Shown here one piece after another: positions 10,789-21,922 of a stretch of 64,000 nt of DNA. The DNA comes from Nannobrachium achirus (Eukaryota; Chordata; Actinopteri; Myctophiformes; Myctophidae). The notes beneath the pieces are model-generated. The model made no database searches and was not told where the DNA came from. It saw only the letters and a program-made list of their open reading frames with translations. Position numbers and translations under genes: made by a program. Where the stretch lies: contig OY997653.1 in NCBI GenBank assembly GCA_963921795.1, positions 6,554,104 through 6,618,103 of the forward strand, written 5' to 3'. How positions within the stretch are numbered: position 1 is the stretch's first letter; each line of letters begins with the position of its first letter.

Positions 10789-10854
<66 letters not shown>
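10789..10854. repeat. (CA)n microsatellite
   Basis: About 30 CA units. It is followed by AGTAGCCTACATTTATTATGG, the same right flank as the microsatellites ending near 8631 and 15315, which shows that all three descend from one duplicated locus. Confidence 0.95.
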
Positions 10855-10857
<3 letters not shown>

Positions 10858-11103
10858 GCCTACATTTATTATGGGCAATTATGATTACATACTTAAATCT
10901 GATAAAATGTGACTTTTCTGGAATGTAGAAAAGTAAGCTAAAATGGCCCAACACTGGAGAACAGTTGTTTATCATCTTCATCATCAATAAAAATAGACTT
11001 GCCAGAGGAAGTAATACAAATCTCAGATATATGAGGGTGATATGACTTCCACCACAACACTGAGTTAAATGTATGTGGAAATTTCTATGTGAGATCCCAG
11101 AGT

Positions 11104-11987
11104 GGTAGCCAGATAAGACGACCTCTTTTCAAGTCGACCTTAGTCGCGGAAAAGTCACTCGGGAAGTGTCGACCCCCATTCTAGGAAATCACGACCTAAA
11201 AAATTGGAAGTGTCAACCCCAGTATAGGGAATCCCCGACCTCATGAAAATCAAGAAAATTGGAAATCTCATCCCATTATATGAAATTATATGAAATCCCG
11301 ACCCGAATATTTTCTCCCAGCACGCAGCAGCTTTGTGAGACACAGAGGGGAGACTGAGAGGGAGAGAGAAGTTTAGGCGTTCTCTGTTTGAAAGAGAAAA
11401 TATTATAACCTCTCTCTCTCCCCATCTTTCATTGCTGTGACTCATTTACAGCTTTTCACAGTTATTGTCCACGACATTGCAAGCGGCGCGAAGGCCAGCG
11501 GGTGGCCAGCGAGTGGCCGCGAAGAGCGGGCCAGGGCCGCGCGGCCGGCGGAGCGCCGCGCGAGTTACGAAGCCGTGGTGAATGCAATCGTTATATTTAT
11601 GCCCAGGCCGTAAGGCCTGGGCAAGCGCACGATAAACGCCATGATAATTGGGGTTTGGTGCACCTCGCGCGGTCCAAGTGACTACAACGGAGCGCTCCCT
11701 ACGTCCGGTTCAGCCAATCACAAGCTCAAAATGAGCCCGGGGGCGTGGTTATGCATCTTTCCCAGTGGGATCCATAATCACGCGTCTCTCTCCCCCTCTC
11801 TGTCTCCCCTCTGTGTCTCGAAAATTTCATATAATGGGGGATGAGATTTCCAATTTTCTCCTGGGTGGGTTTTCTCTGGTCCTGGGATGACTTCTCCCAA
11901 CCCTAGGTTGACTATTCCGTGCCCTGGGATGACATCTCCAATTTAAAAAAGGTATGACTTTGAAAAGGGATGACTCTTCTGGCATTC
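11104..11987. mobile_element. Non-autonomous foldback DNA transposon, 8-bp target duplication
   Basis: The 884-bp insertion is flanked by direct repeats CCCAGAGT (11096-11103 and 11988-11995); the empty site, with one copy, survives at about 8876-8883. The ends are imperfect inverted repeats (GGTAGCCAGATAAGACGACC against GAATGCCAGAAGAGTCATCC on the other strand). The inverted similarity continues inward for a few hundred bases, for example GGAAATCTCATCCC and GAGACACAGAGGGGAGAC with their complements at 11760-11860. The centre (11480-11640) is GC-rich. No transposase frame is present. An 8-bp duplication suits hAT-like or Merlin-like transposases; the family is not assigned. Confidence 0.8.
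11601..11622. repeat. Perfect hairpin at the centre of the foldback element
   Basis: GCCCAGGCC, loop GTAA, GGCCTGGGC: a 9-bp perfect stem with a 4-base loop, close to the axis of symmetry of the element. Confidence 0.85.
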
Positions 11988-12220
11988 CCCAGAGTAGAAT
12001 GCTAAGATATATTAACAACTAGAGAGGATTCTAGTACAGTACAGTGATACCCTGACAGACATACAAATTAGTCATGGCCACCTTCACCTTCAAGCACATC
12101 AAGAAAAATCACAAAATCATGGAAATGTGTGCTTGAGAATGGCCTGAACGTTATGTCCAGACATCACAGAGGGCCCATTGAACCCCAGCCCCGATACACA
12201 AGTCTTTGTCCAGCTCAAAG

Positions 12221-12920
12221 TGTGAGAGGACGTTGTTGAAGACCTTATGCAAAACAGGTGGGTGTGGTCTTGTCTATTGTTATCATCAAGTATCTGTCCT
12301 ACACATTGAATTGATTGGTGTGTCTGGGGGGGGGGGGGGTCAATTAACCATTTGGGGGCAAAGTACTCAACCCCTATAGGCCTACTTGAGTCAAAGTATA
12401 GATAGGCCTACTGTACGACTGGTCAACTTTCAAGTAAAGGATGCTTAATCAAACCACTCCTTGAGTATAGAGAAATTGCTTTAAAAAGAATCATTCAAAA
12501 GTGAATGCTTTTAAATACACAATCATATAAAAAATAAAACATTCAGAAGAATATAATTATGCTCGGCTTCTGTGTTTCCAGTATAGTGTAGGCCAGGGAT
12601 GTTGATGATGATGGTTAAATAAAATATTGTAATTGCCATACCGGTATGTGACTTTGTTATGGTCCGACTGAAAGTTGTGTCATGAGATATAGTCGTCCCT
12701 TGGGTGTTTTAATACTTTCTAATGTGGGCTAAATGAAAAAAGTGTGGACACCCCTGGTGTAGGGAAAAATAATTTAAAAAGTAGACTGGAATCAGGGCAG
12801 ACAATGGACAAGCCCCTAAAGCAGAGGGTTTCAAACGTTTTGTCCAGGTATATCTTTATTGTCCATTTGAGCCAGGGACCACCCTTTGGTGAGATTTAGC
12901 CTCTCAGACCCAAAACGTAG

Positions 12921-12988
<68 letters not shown>

Positions 12989-13501
12989 TTTACACTCTCA
13001 GGAGATCTATAAGGGTCCATTTGGTTACCAACTCTCCGTCATTTAGCTGGGGACCACCTGGAACCCCCTCAGGGACCACGGGTGAAAATCCCTACCTTAA
13101 CGTATAGATTAATAAAACAGTGAGAATAAAAACTATTAACCACATGAACCCAAGTGATTGAGCCAGCAGTAGTCTCCATGTCTCTATGTCTAGGTCCCTC
13201 TTGATTTTGCTCTACACACTATATCGTTGCCAAATTGTTAATTGGAGTGTATTGCAATGCAACTTGCTGCAATACAGAGCTTGTAGATCTGCTATTTTCA
13301 CACAATGTCAATACAAGTGGCGTTAAGAAATACGCCGCTTTGATTCACTGACACATTCAAATGCATAGCTATAACGATGCATACATTTTGTCCACAATGG
13401 AGCAGATTGGCGTGATTAACTTTATCCTCCTGTAAGTGAATGCAAGACTGTAAAGCACAAAGGATGACTTATAGCTCTGATGAATTGGCCAATTAACACC
13501 A
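12221..13501. repeat. Family D, copy 2, with an internal inversion
   Basis: Bases 12221-12760 follow 6836-7340. Here the TG tract of copy 1 is replaced by TGTGTCTGGGG, and about 110 bases around 12594-12700 are absent from copy 1. Bases 12985-13330 follow 7660-7990. Bases 13340-13501 are the reverse complement of about 8330-8490, so the segment was inverted. It contains a (CA)n tract at 12925-12987. No gene is seen. Confidence 0.75.
12822..13094. mobile_element. hAT-like miniature element with internal (CA)n
   Basis: The left end CAGAGGGTTTCAAACG and the reverse complement of the right end, TAGGGATTTTCACCC (CAGGGATTTTCAACCGGTGG in the copy ending at 14472), form imperfect inverted termini of the CAG(G)G..TTCAA type usual for hAT elements. 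Flanks CCCTAAAG and CCTTAACG match at 6 of 8 positions, compatible with a decayed 8-bp duplication. Right-end copies also stand at about 7765 and 14472, and a shorter fragment at about 19733. No transposase is encoded. Confidence 0.55.
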
Positions 13502-13503
13502 CT

Positions 13504-15360
<1,857 letters not shown>

Positions 15361-15846
15361 GGACAACTTTGTTTTTTTACAACAAGGGTTCATATTTTAG
15401 AATGTAATTAGAGAAAAGAAAAGGTGAGTGTTAAAATGTTTTCATTTCCTTCGTTCTATTGTTTTATCGCGTTTACCGTGCTAAAATGTGGGGCATGCGT
15501 AAGCATGGGGGCATGCATACAAGTAGCTAAATATGTCTTTTTAGACAAAATAAGACAGCAGTTTCTTTATTGCTATTTACAGTATCAGTATATATTACCA
15601 AAAAAAGTAACGCTACCCAACACTGGGTGTTGTGTGCTTGTAAATTTGCTGTTTTCACTAGTTTTGTGCGACGGTCTTGTTGAAGCAGGGCAACAGACAT
15701 GAGGAGATACGAGGTTTCTGCCCAACAGTGACAATATTTTAGTTCTTATGTTTCGAGGAAAATGTTGAGATAATAGCCATTTTGTTTAGAACTGATTGAA
15801 AATAACTTTGTACTGCAAGTTTAAGATACATTGACCAATCAAGACC

Positions 15847-15996
15847 CTATAGAAAACGAATTTGCACTGCTCCATCATCCGTGTCTTTGGGCAGATTAGC
15901 AGGCGTTATGTCCATGAATGGATTTGAATAGCTGGTCACGTTCACCTGATCATTGATCTCGCTTTGATCCACGTTGTCCCAGCCGCCGCTCGCCAT
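15847..15996 (-). CDS. Possible first coding exon of an unrecognised gene
   Basis: A 49-codon frame starts with ATG in a strong context (GACATGG) and encodes MASGGWDNVDQSEINDQ, then a hydrophilic stretch with an NPF motif, ending at TAG 15847-15849. A good donor CAG/GTGAAC follows codon 17, so the coding exon may end there. The region 15950-16220 is richer in CpG than its surroundings, like a promoter. No partner exon was found, so it may be an exon cut off by rearrangement or the start of a gene lying elsewhere. I cannot name it. Confidence 0.3.
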   Translation of the reverse strand: MASGGWDNVDQSEINDQVNVTSYSNPFMDITPANLPKDTDDGAVQIRFL

Positions 15997-16008
15997 GTCG
16001 TTTGTAGC

Positions 16009-16560
16009 GTGGCTTCCTCACAACGTCGTCAATAGAATTATTATTTCCCTCAGTCCACTCACTGTTGCAGACGGAAAGAATCCCGCGACGAGCCCCCAGT
16101 GTAACCTTTCCTGTCTTCGCCTCCAGACTTATCAAAACCGGCAGACGCAGGGGAACTGAATTCCATTCAATTCCACGGCCGAAGTTAACACTATAACACT
16201 TAATCCGTAATCCGTTATTAACTTCGGGGTACAACCCAACGTGTAACTATTTTCCCGTTGCACTGTGGTGAATTAACAGCCACCTTTAATCAGGCAAAGT
16301 TCGTTTATTATATCTTCTTCAGTATCGTGAACAATTTCTCCAAATTCTTTCAGAATCACGGAACCAGGTAGAAACAGCTTTGGTGAATGACAGCTGTTCT
16401 TTATTCAGTGTTTATAGTATATGTGACTGTTCATAACAGCAATTATCTTAATTTATCTTGTAAAAGTGACATATCCTCCTACATTACAAGGTGTTATTGC
16501 CTTGTAGCATATTTCATGTGATTGACTGAAATTACTACACACAAACCACAGCTCAAATCT
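16009..16560. other. Intergenic, nothing recognised
   Basis: CpG-containing DNA up to about 16260, then AT-rich sequence with no convincing frame, repeat or RNA gene. Confidence 0.5.
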
Positions 16561-16574
16561 CTTGATATTGAATG

Positions 16575-16580
16575 TTTATT
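16575..16580 (-). terminator. Polyadenylation signal of zinc-finger gene A1
   Basis: AATAAA on the minus strand, 560 bases beyond the stop codon of A1. It belongs to sequence unique to A1: copies A2-A5 end in a different 3' flank. Confidence 0.45.
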
Positions 16581-17139
16581 TTAAAAAAGAGTAAAGTACA
16601 AGTCAAAAGAAATTTCAATGAGTTACATTGCTGTTGTCCAAGACACAAAATGCACCAATCCTATGTGATTTGCAAAAGATGCAAACAATATCACACCATT
16701 TAACACAATGGTGTCAGTGATTATATGCACACTGTGATCATTTGGTTTAATAAACTAACATACTAAGCTTTCAAAGCTATTCACATTGAGCATGTACTTA
16801 AAAACTAAAATCAACTATATACAGTATAAAAAAAAGTATAAATAAAACTGGTAAGCACCTTTGTCCAATAAACACTAAGAGTGGAGACAATAGAACAATA
16901 TCATCCACGTCTGCTGTTTGTTGAACAACAGCTGTGACATTCTAAGATAGAGCATGCAATGTCTATCTTTGTTGTGAAATGCTGATATTTCAGCAAGTCA
17001 ATGGGTATAATATGAATGAATATGTATGTTTAACAACAATGACTATCAATATGGAATTCCTTAATGCATACATGTACAGTCCTACATTATTTTTAAGGCT
17101 GGGAATGCAAGTGAAGGGACATCCACACTGACTTGGGTC

Positions 17140-18641
17140 TCACCCCACTGTGTATTTATATAAGTGCTGTCCACAGTGTTCACGTCCATAGGGTTGCTCC
17201 CCAGTATGGCTTTTCTGGTGTTTTTTAAGGTTGAACATTTGAGAGAAGTGTTGTCCACACTGATCACACCCATAAGGTTTCTCTCCTGTGTGAATTCTCT
17301 GGTGGGTTTTAAGGTTGGACATTCGAGAGAAGTGTTGTCCACACTGAACACACCCATAAGGTTTCTCGCCTGTGTGAATTCTCTGGTGGGTTTTAAGGTT
17401 GGACAACACATAGAAGCGTTGTCCACACTGATCACACCCATACGGTTTCTCCCCAGTATGGATTTTCTGGTGTTTTTCAAGGTCTCTCTTTTCAAAAAAG
17501 TGTTGTCCACACTGATCACATCCATATGGTTTCTCTCCTGTGTGAATTCTCTGGTGGGATTTAAGGTTGGACATTTGAGAGAAGTGTTGTCCACACTGAT
17601 CACACCCATAAGGTTTCTCGCCTGTGTGAATTCTCTGGTGTTTTTTAAGGTTGGACATTTGAGAAAAGTGTTGTCCACACTGATCACATTCATATGGTTT
17701 CTCCCCAGTATGGATTTTCCGGTGTTTTTTAAGGGTGGACAACACAGAGAAGTGTTGTCCACACTGATCACACCCATACGGTTTCTCTCCTTTGTGAATT
17801 CTCTGGTGGATTTTAAGGGTGGACAACACAGAGAAGCGATGTCCACACTGATCACATCCATACGGTTTCTCTCCTGTGTGAATTCTCTGGTGGATTTTAA
17901 GGGTGGACACCACAGAGAAGCGTTGTCCACACTGATCACATTCATATGGTTTCTCTGCTGTGTGAATTCTCTGATGGATTTTAAGTTTGGAGATGCTAAG
18001 GAAGTGTTTTCCACACTGGTCACAGCAGTGTTGTTTTTGCTTAGCCAACCTCCTCTTTTCATTCACCTCTGGTAGGACAGGGAAGCCAGATTGATGATGC
18101 AACACTGGATTGGAAACAAAGACAAAAGAAAGATTTTTGAGACTTGGACTTTAAAGTTGTTAAAGGACAACTTTGACACTCACATAATTGGTCCTCACTA
18201 ATGTTCATCATTAGCAATATATATTACAATGTTTAATATTGCAATGGCTTCCATTATAGCACATATTGTGCATCGTATAAATACATAAATCACATACTAA
18301 ATACATACTATAATCATGTAAAATGTTGCCAAGATCCATATGACTTACCTTAAAAACATTTAATGTTGTTAAGGGATGTATTACATCCCATAACATAATA
18401 GTATTGTGTGCATGTCAGACTTCAGTAATACTATTTTTGCATAGAAGAAATTACCTTCATCTAATCTGCATCAAAGATACAGGTCAAATTACAATTAAAC
18501 AAAATGATTAGAATAAGAATAAAGATTAAGAATAAAATGTATATTGAGGAAACCCAACAGGGTGAAGGGAGGCAGAGTAAGTAACATACCAAGGTCTTTG
18601 TTTTCCTCCTGTTCATCAGAGTTGAGTTTGAGCGAGTTCAT
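17140..18641 (-). CDS. C2H2 zinc-finger protein A1 (exons 17140-18104 and 18590-18641)
   Basis: Exon 1 encodes MNSLKLNSDEQEENKDL plus one base and ends CTTG/GTATGT at 18590. Exon 2 starts after TTTCCAATCCAG at 18104 with TG TTG CAT, so G+TG restores a Val codon in phase. The total is about 338 residues: a short charged N-terminus, a basic linker (NEKRRLAKQK), ten C2H2 fingers joined by TGEKP-type linkers, and an eleventh that has lost its ligands (YGREHCGQHL). Contact residues (-1,2,3,6) include V-S-T-I in fingers 2 and 3 and Q-S-N-K in finger 5. There is no KRAB, SCAN or BTB domain. The protein is expected to be nuclear and DNA-binding; the target is unknown. It differs from A2-A5 below base 17572 and keeps its own 3' end. 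The 18106-18589 intron holds no other gene. Confidence 0.85.
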
Positions 18642-18699
18642 CTTATCCCGAAGTCTGGAGTCCACAGTCAGATCTGATCAGAAATGATTGATATCCTGG

Positions 18700-18860
18700 A
18701 AGACTTGTGGAGAAATGACACAGACCAACTCTTCTTATACTAGAGAGTCTGGGGTTAGGTAGCACTAACTGCTCTGAATGATTGGCCAAAGACAACAATA
18801 GAACCATCTCTCCACCAATCACAATCTAGCATACTGTGCTCCACCCCTCCCTCCTCCCTC
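18700..18860 (-). promoter_or_regulatory. Promoter of A1: TATA-like and two CCAAT boxes
   Basis: On the minus strand, GTATAAGAAG (TATAAG at 18734-18739) lies about 95 bases upstream of the ATG. CCAAT occurs on the minus strand at 18781-18785 and on the plus strand at 18816-18820. The same three elements stand in the same order before B1 (TATAAG 23569-23574, CCAAT 23615-23619 and 23648-23652), although the surrounding sequence differs. A1 has 9 bases (near 18762) that are missing in A2-A5. Confidence 0.55.
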
Positions 18861-19497
18861 AGACATGCTCTATGCAACCTTCTACAAAAGTGGTAACAAC
18901 ATTATCTATTTATGACTAAAATATCATCATATTAAACACTGCTTAATTTGCCAAATAACAGTATCAGTTGTTAAGATTGACAATATAAGTTGCCAATGAA
19001 ACACAGAAGTTATAAGTGTTGTCAAATGTTGTCATTTTATCAAATGGCCCCTTGCCTTTTTTCTAGTGTTTCCCTATATTTTTCTAGTGTCTCCCATATA
19101 TTCCCTATAATAGGGAGACATAAAGGAAGTCTGATCTATCTAATCCATTTGTTTTGTTTTCATGTTATTACTAAAAGTTGAATAAACAGAATAACTTCTG
19201 TGGACTAATATCAATAGCACAAGTGACTGTGTGGAATTTCTTTGGCACAAGGACATTTCACTTTTTGGACTCAAGACTATTTAGACAAAATAAAAATGAT
19301 CCATGTGTAATCAACAGCAAAGCTATGGAGGAAATAATATTGAGAAGGAAAAATATGTTGAGATGAGTATATTGCAATATGCAGCAATTGGTAGTGGGGC
19401 TTGTTCCACATGTCCAGTTAATATCTAACATGGACAGTGAAAGTCTACTGAACACTAGAGCCAGATTTTACTGAAGCTTTAGCATCACACCACTATA
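18850..19497. other. Intergenic, nothing recognised
   Basis: AT-rich DNA with one short internal repeat (TTTTTCTAGTGTTTCCC / TTTTTCTAGTGTCTCCC near 19058-19097). Several short frames are open but have no protein-like features. The same sequence recurs in units 2-5. Confidence 0.5.
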
Positions 19498-19580
19498 ACA
19501 TTACAAAAAGGAACACCTTTTAATCCACATATGAGTGGCCCTATAATAATTATCTGAATTTAGCAGCTATAACAATAACA
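19498..19580 (-). pseudogene. Relic of the last exon of the small Ser/Thr-rich gene
   Basis: ATTACAAAAAGGAACACC...CACATATGAGTG, then CCCTATAATAATTATCTGAATT(T/G)AGCAGCTATA, repeats 5728-5765 and 5841-5874, which are the 3' flank and last codons (with the stop) of the gene at 5852-6786. About 75 bases between the two parts are missing. The same relic occurs in every later unit (about 30271, 40259, 51139 and 61922). The rest of the gene is absent. Confidence 0.6.
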
Positions 19581-19732
19581 CTATATATATATATCATTGA
19601 ATAGGCACACATATAAACTATGGGACAAATACAATCAATAACGTGGATATATTTACAGTGTCAACAGGATTCAACAATCTGAGCAGGAGTCAATAGAACA
19701 GACTCAAAGCAGCAATCTCTAATTCTATTCAC

Positions 19733-19820
19733 CGAAAATCCCTGCCTTAATGTATAGATTAATAAAACAATGAGAATTAAAAACTATTAACCACATGAAC
19801 CCAATTGATTGAGCCAGCAA
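19733..19820. repeat. Family D fragment beside gene A
   Basis: GAAAATCCCTGCCTTAATGT and the next ~65 bases to TTGAGCCAGC repeat 14462-14550, starting at the right end of the hAT-like element. The fragment is present in all later units. Confidence 0.65.
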
Positions 19821-19904
19821 CCCCAACCCCTTTTATTTTCTTTAGAATTGTATGTTGTATGTTTGCGTGTTACTGTATGCTTAATGTCTTATTATATTTT
19901 CTAG

Positions 19905-20156
19905 GTAGAACATGATGTGAGGCGTAACGCTGTGGCCAAACTCTCTGACGGTCCGCACACAGTCCGTGGCAACACTGGCCTGAGCTTCAAACTGAAACGC
20001 CACAAAAGAAAGACGGTCTACAAGCCAGCATGTGTTTGGGGTTCGGGTCAGAGCTGCCAGGCCTGCAAGAGAAGTCATACACTACGACTCACACGAAGAG
20101 TGGAGGCAGAGTCGACTTCGCCTCACTGTGGCTCCGTTCTATACCTGCATCAGTGA
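19905..20156 (+). CDS. 84-codon terminal exon of an unrecognised plus-strand gene, unit 1
   Basis: A pyrimidine-rich tract ending TTTTCTAG at 19904 is a good acceptor. The frame after it (GTA GAA CAT GAT...) encodes 83 residues to TGA at 20154-20156. It is basic (a KLKRHKRKT run) with several Cys, and is followed by AATAAA at 20526-20531. No ATG or upstream exon was found. The first part of the frame looks more protein-like than the last; another frame (to a TAA near 20180) also stays open, so an old frameshift is possible. The TCTTGAATCTTGA sequence after the AATAAA resembles the 3' tail repeats of some LINEs, so a retroelement fragment is the main alternative. Confidence 0.35.
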   Translation, partial: VEHDVRRNAVAKLSDGPHTVRGNTGLSFKLKRHKRKTVYKPACVWGSGQSCQACKRSHTLRLTRRVEAESTSPHCGSVLYLHQ

Positions 20157-20525
20157 TAGTCTTGTGTCCACCCACTTCCACTAAGTGCCCTCTGCTGTGT
20201 GTGAGGAAATGCTGAAAAGTCACTAAACTTGCTGAAGTACAAGATTGATGAACTTTTACTTGAATGCATAAGTCCATTTTGTTGATACGTTATACTTCTA
20301 CAACACTACATATCCATATCCAACCCCACATATCCACTGCTCCTGCACCACCCATGTTATGATAATTTGTGTAATGACACAAACAGTTGCCGTTGCATAA
20401 CATTACATATGATATTGCATTGGAAGATAAAGTGACTGAGAAGTATGAACCATTCACATGTTTGCACATCATGCATTTCCCTTGTCCATTATCTTAATTT
20501 ATTGTATGTAAGATGTAACAGATGT

Positions 20526-20531
20526 AATAAA
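20526..20531 (+). terminator. Polyadenylation signal
   Basis: AATAAA about 370 bases after the stop of the 84-codon exon, followed by AATCTTGAATCTTGATC and a GT-rich stretch. Copies lie in each unit. Confidence 0.45.
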
Positions 20532-20915
20532 AAATCTTGAATCTTGATCCCTGTTTGTGTCTTCATTGCCACGTTCAGTGCAGGAATGTACACTGGTAAT
20601 ACTGCTATTAAAAGCCTATCACCTTACCTTTACTATTAATGTGATGCAATGTGTGTGCAATGCAAATGAGTGTGATCTAGTGCCATAACCAAGACTAACT
20701 TGAGATTCCTCAATCGATGCCCCCACTCTCCTGTCTAGCATCAGGTTGTTAAGCGCTGCAGTGTTTTTAGCACACAAACTTACGTTTATGTGGGAATCCA
20801 TGGTGAATGGTACACCCACTGCACCTGAACTTATCCAACATGATATCATTAGCAAACAGGGTGGAGAGACCATCTGTTTGGTACTATACTCCTGTCCCGT
20901 TTCAGGGGAACCAAC

Positions 20916-21860
20916 TTATTAAGCAGCTTTCTATTTGTAATAGTTTGTAAAAGTTGTCCTGTTTTTGCACAAAATACCTAATGTAAATTGTTCATGTTTA
21001 GGGGAGAAAGTCGGTCACATTATGTGTTGTAACGACTCACAGCAACCAATCGTGGCACCAGGCCAGATTCCATGACTTCCCCCCTAAAATGTTTTATTCA
21101 TGCCAGTATAGTCAGTAGGCTTAAAAAAAAAACTGGATGTTCCTTGTGTTGTTTCATTGACTTGCTTTTGATGACAATGAGCCACCATCAATCATCATTA
21201 TGCACTACTTGCATAATGATGATACTGACTGAATTACACATGAATGGTAAAGCCATCAATGACCCAACATTTTCTCTTGAATTCCCATACATTGTTGAGA
21301 AATACCTTATCATACAACAACACATAGGCAGTGGGAGGGTCGTTCTCACATGCCCTGGTTAGTTCTCACCTATCGGGTGTGGCATATTAGCATATCATCA
21401 TGAGGGGTTGTTCCTACAGGCGTGGCATAGTGGGTACTGGTATATTAATACATCCTGGCATTCTAAATGAGGGTACAGATAGGGCAGTTTGAAATCCCAT
21501 CAAGTTCATCCCACCAAGAAAAGTTACCAGGTCCTTTTATTAATCAGATTCATGACTGCGTTCTCTATGCTGATTGGATAATCATGATCTGTTTAATAAT
21601 ACATACAAAAAGGAGGGACAAAAAAATCAATCATGAAGGGTTTATTTGTCACTCACCTAGTACAATACGTAACATGTTGATGGGAAATGTTCTGCAAAGT
21701 GATAACACAACGCACAATGCAATATAACAACATTGAATTATGGCTACTACAACGGCAATCATGAATATACAAGAAATCCAAATGCGTTTTTTAGCAGACT
21801 TAAAAACAACATTGGGTCATCATGTTACGTTTCTGATACAGTCTAATTAAACACTGTTCA
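20916..21860. repeat. 3'-flank module shared by genes A2-A5 and B
   Basis: From ATTAAGCAGC at 20915 this flank of gene B aligns with 26950-27970, the flank of chimeric gene A2, with substitutions and small indels. Parts of it also occur at 13504-14100 and 25083-25365. It includes the B1 polyadenylation signal (minus-strand AATAAA at 21641-21646). The module probably came from duplication of a whole ancestral finger gene with its 3' flank. Confidence 0.75.
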
Positions 21861-21866
21861 CAGTAT

Positions 21867-21876
21867 TTAATTTTCA

Positions 21877-21922
<46 letters not shown>

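Larger units (their letters stand above)
10855..12121. repeat. Family D, copy of 8632-9000, split by a transposon
   Basis: Bases 10855-11103 and 11996-12121 together reproduce 8632-9000 almost base for base. The 892 bases between them are a later insertion (element plus one target copy). After 12121 the match to copy 1 stops and a different sequence begins, followed at 12221 by a copy of 6836 onward. Confidence 0.8.

Noticed and set aside
15424-15702. 92-codon plus-strand frame rich in hydrophobic residues
   Set aside because: AT-rich sequence with no promoter, splice or domain support. Its left part resembles intron sequence of gene B only loosely.
17200-18000. Regular 84-base repeats that could suggest a CRISPR-like or satellite array
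   Set aside because: The repeats are C2H2 finger codons with conserved Cys, His and linker positions; there are no unique spacers and the host is a vertebrate.
17082-18075. Long open frames in a second minus frame (326 codons) and on the plus strand (303 codons) across gene A1, with similar ones in all finger genes
   Set aside because: They overlap the finger exon exactly and arise because the 84-base finger repeat lacks stops in several frames; their sequence is the periodic shadow of the fingers.
20619-20873. 84-codon minus-strand frame containing donor-like AAAC/GTAAGT and AAAG/GTAAGG
   Set aside because: Both donors are good but no acceptor partner, promoter or recognisable protein was found; it is too weak to call an exon.
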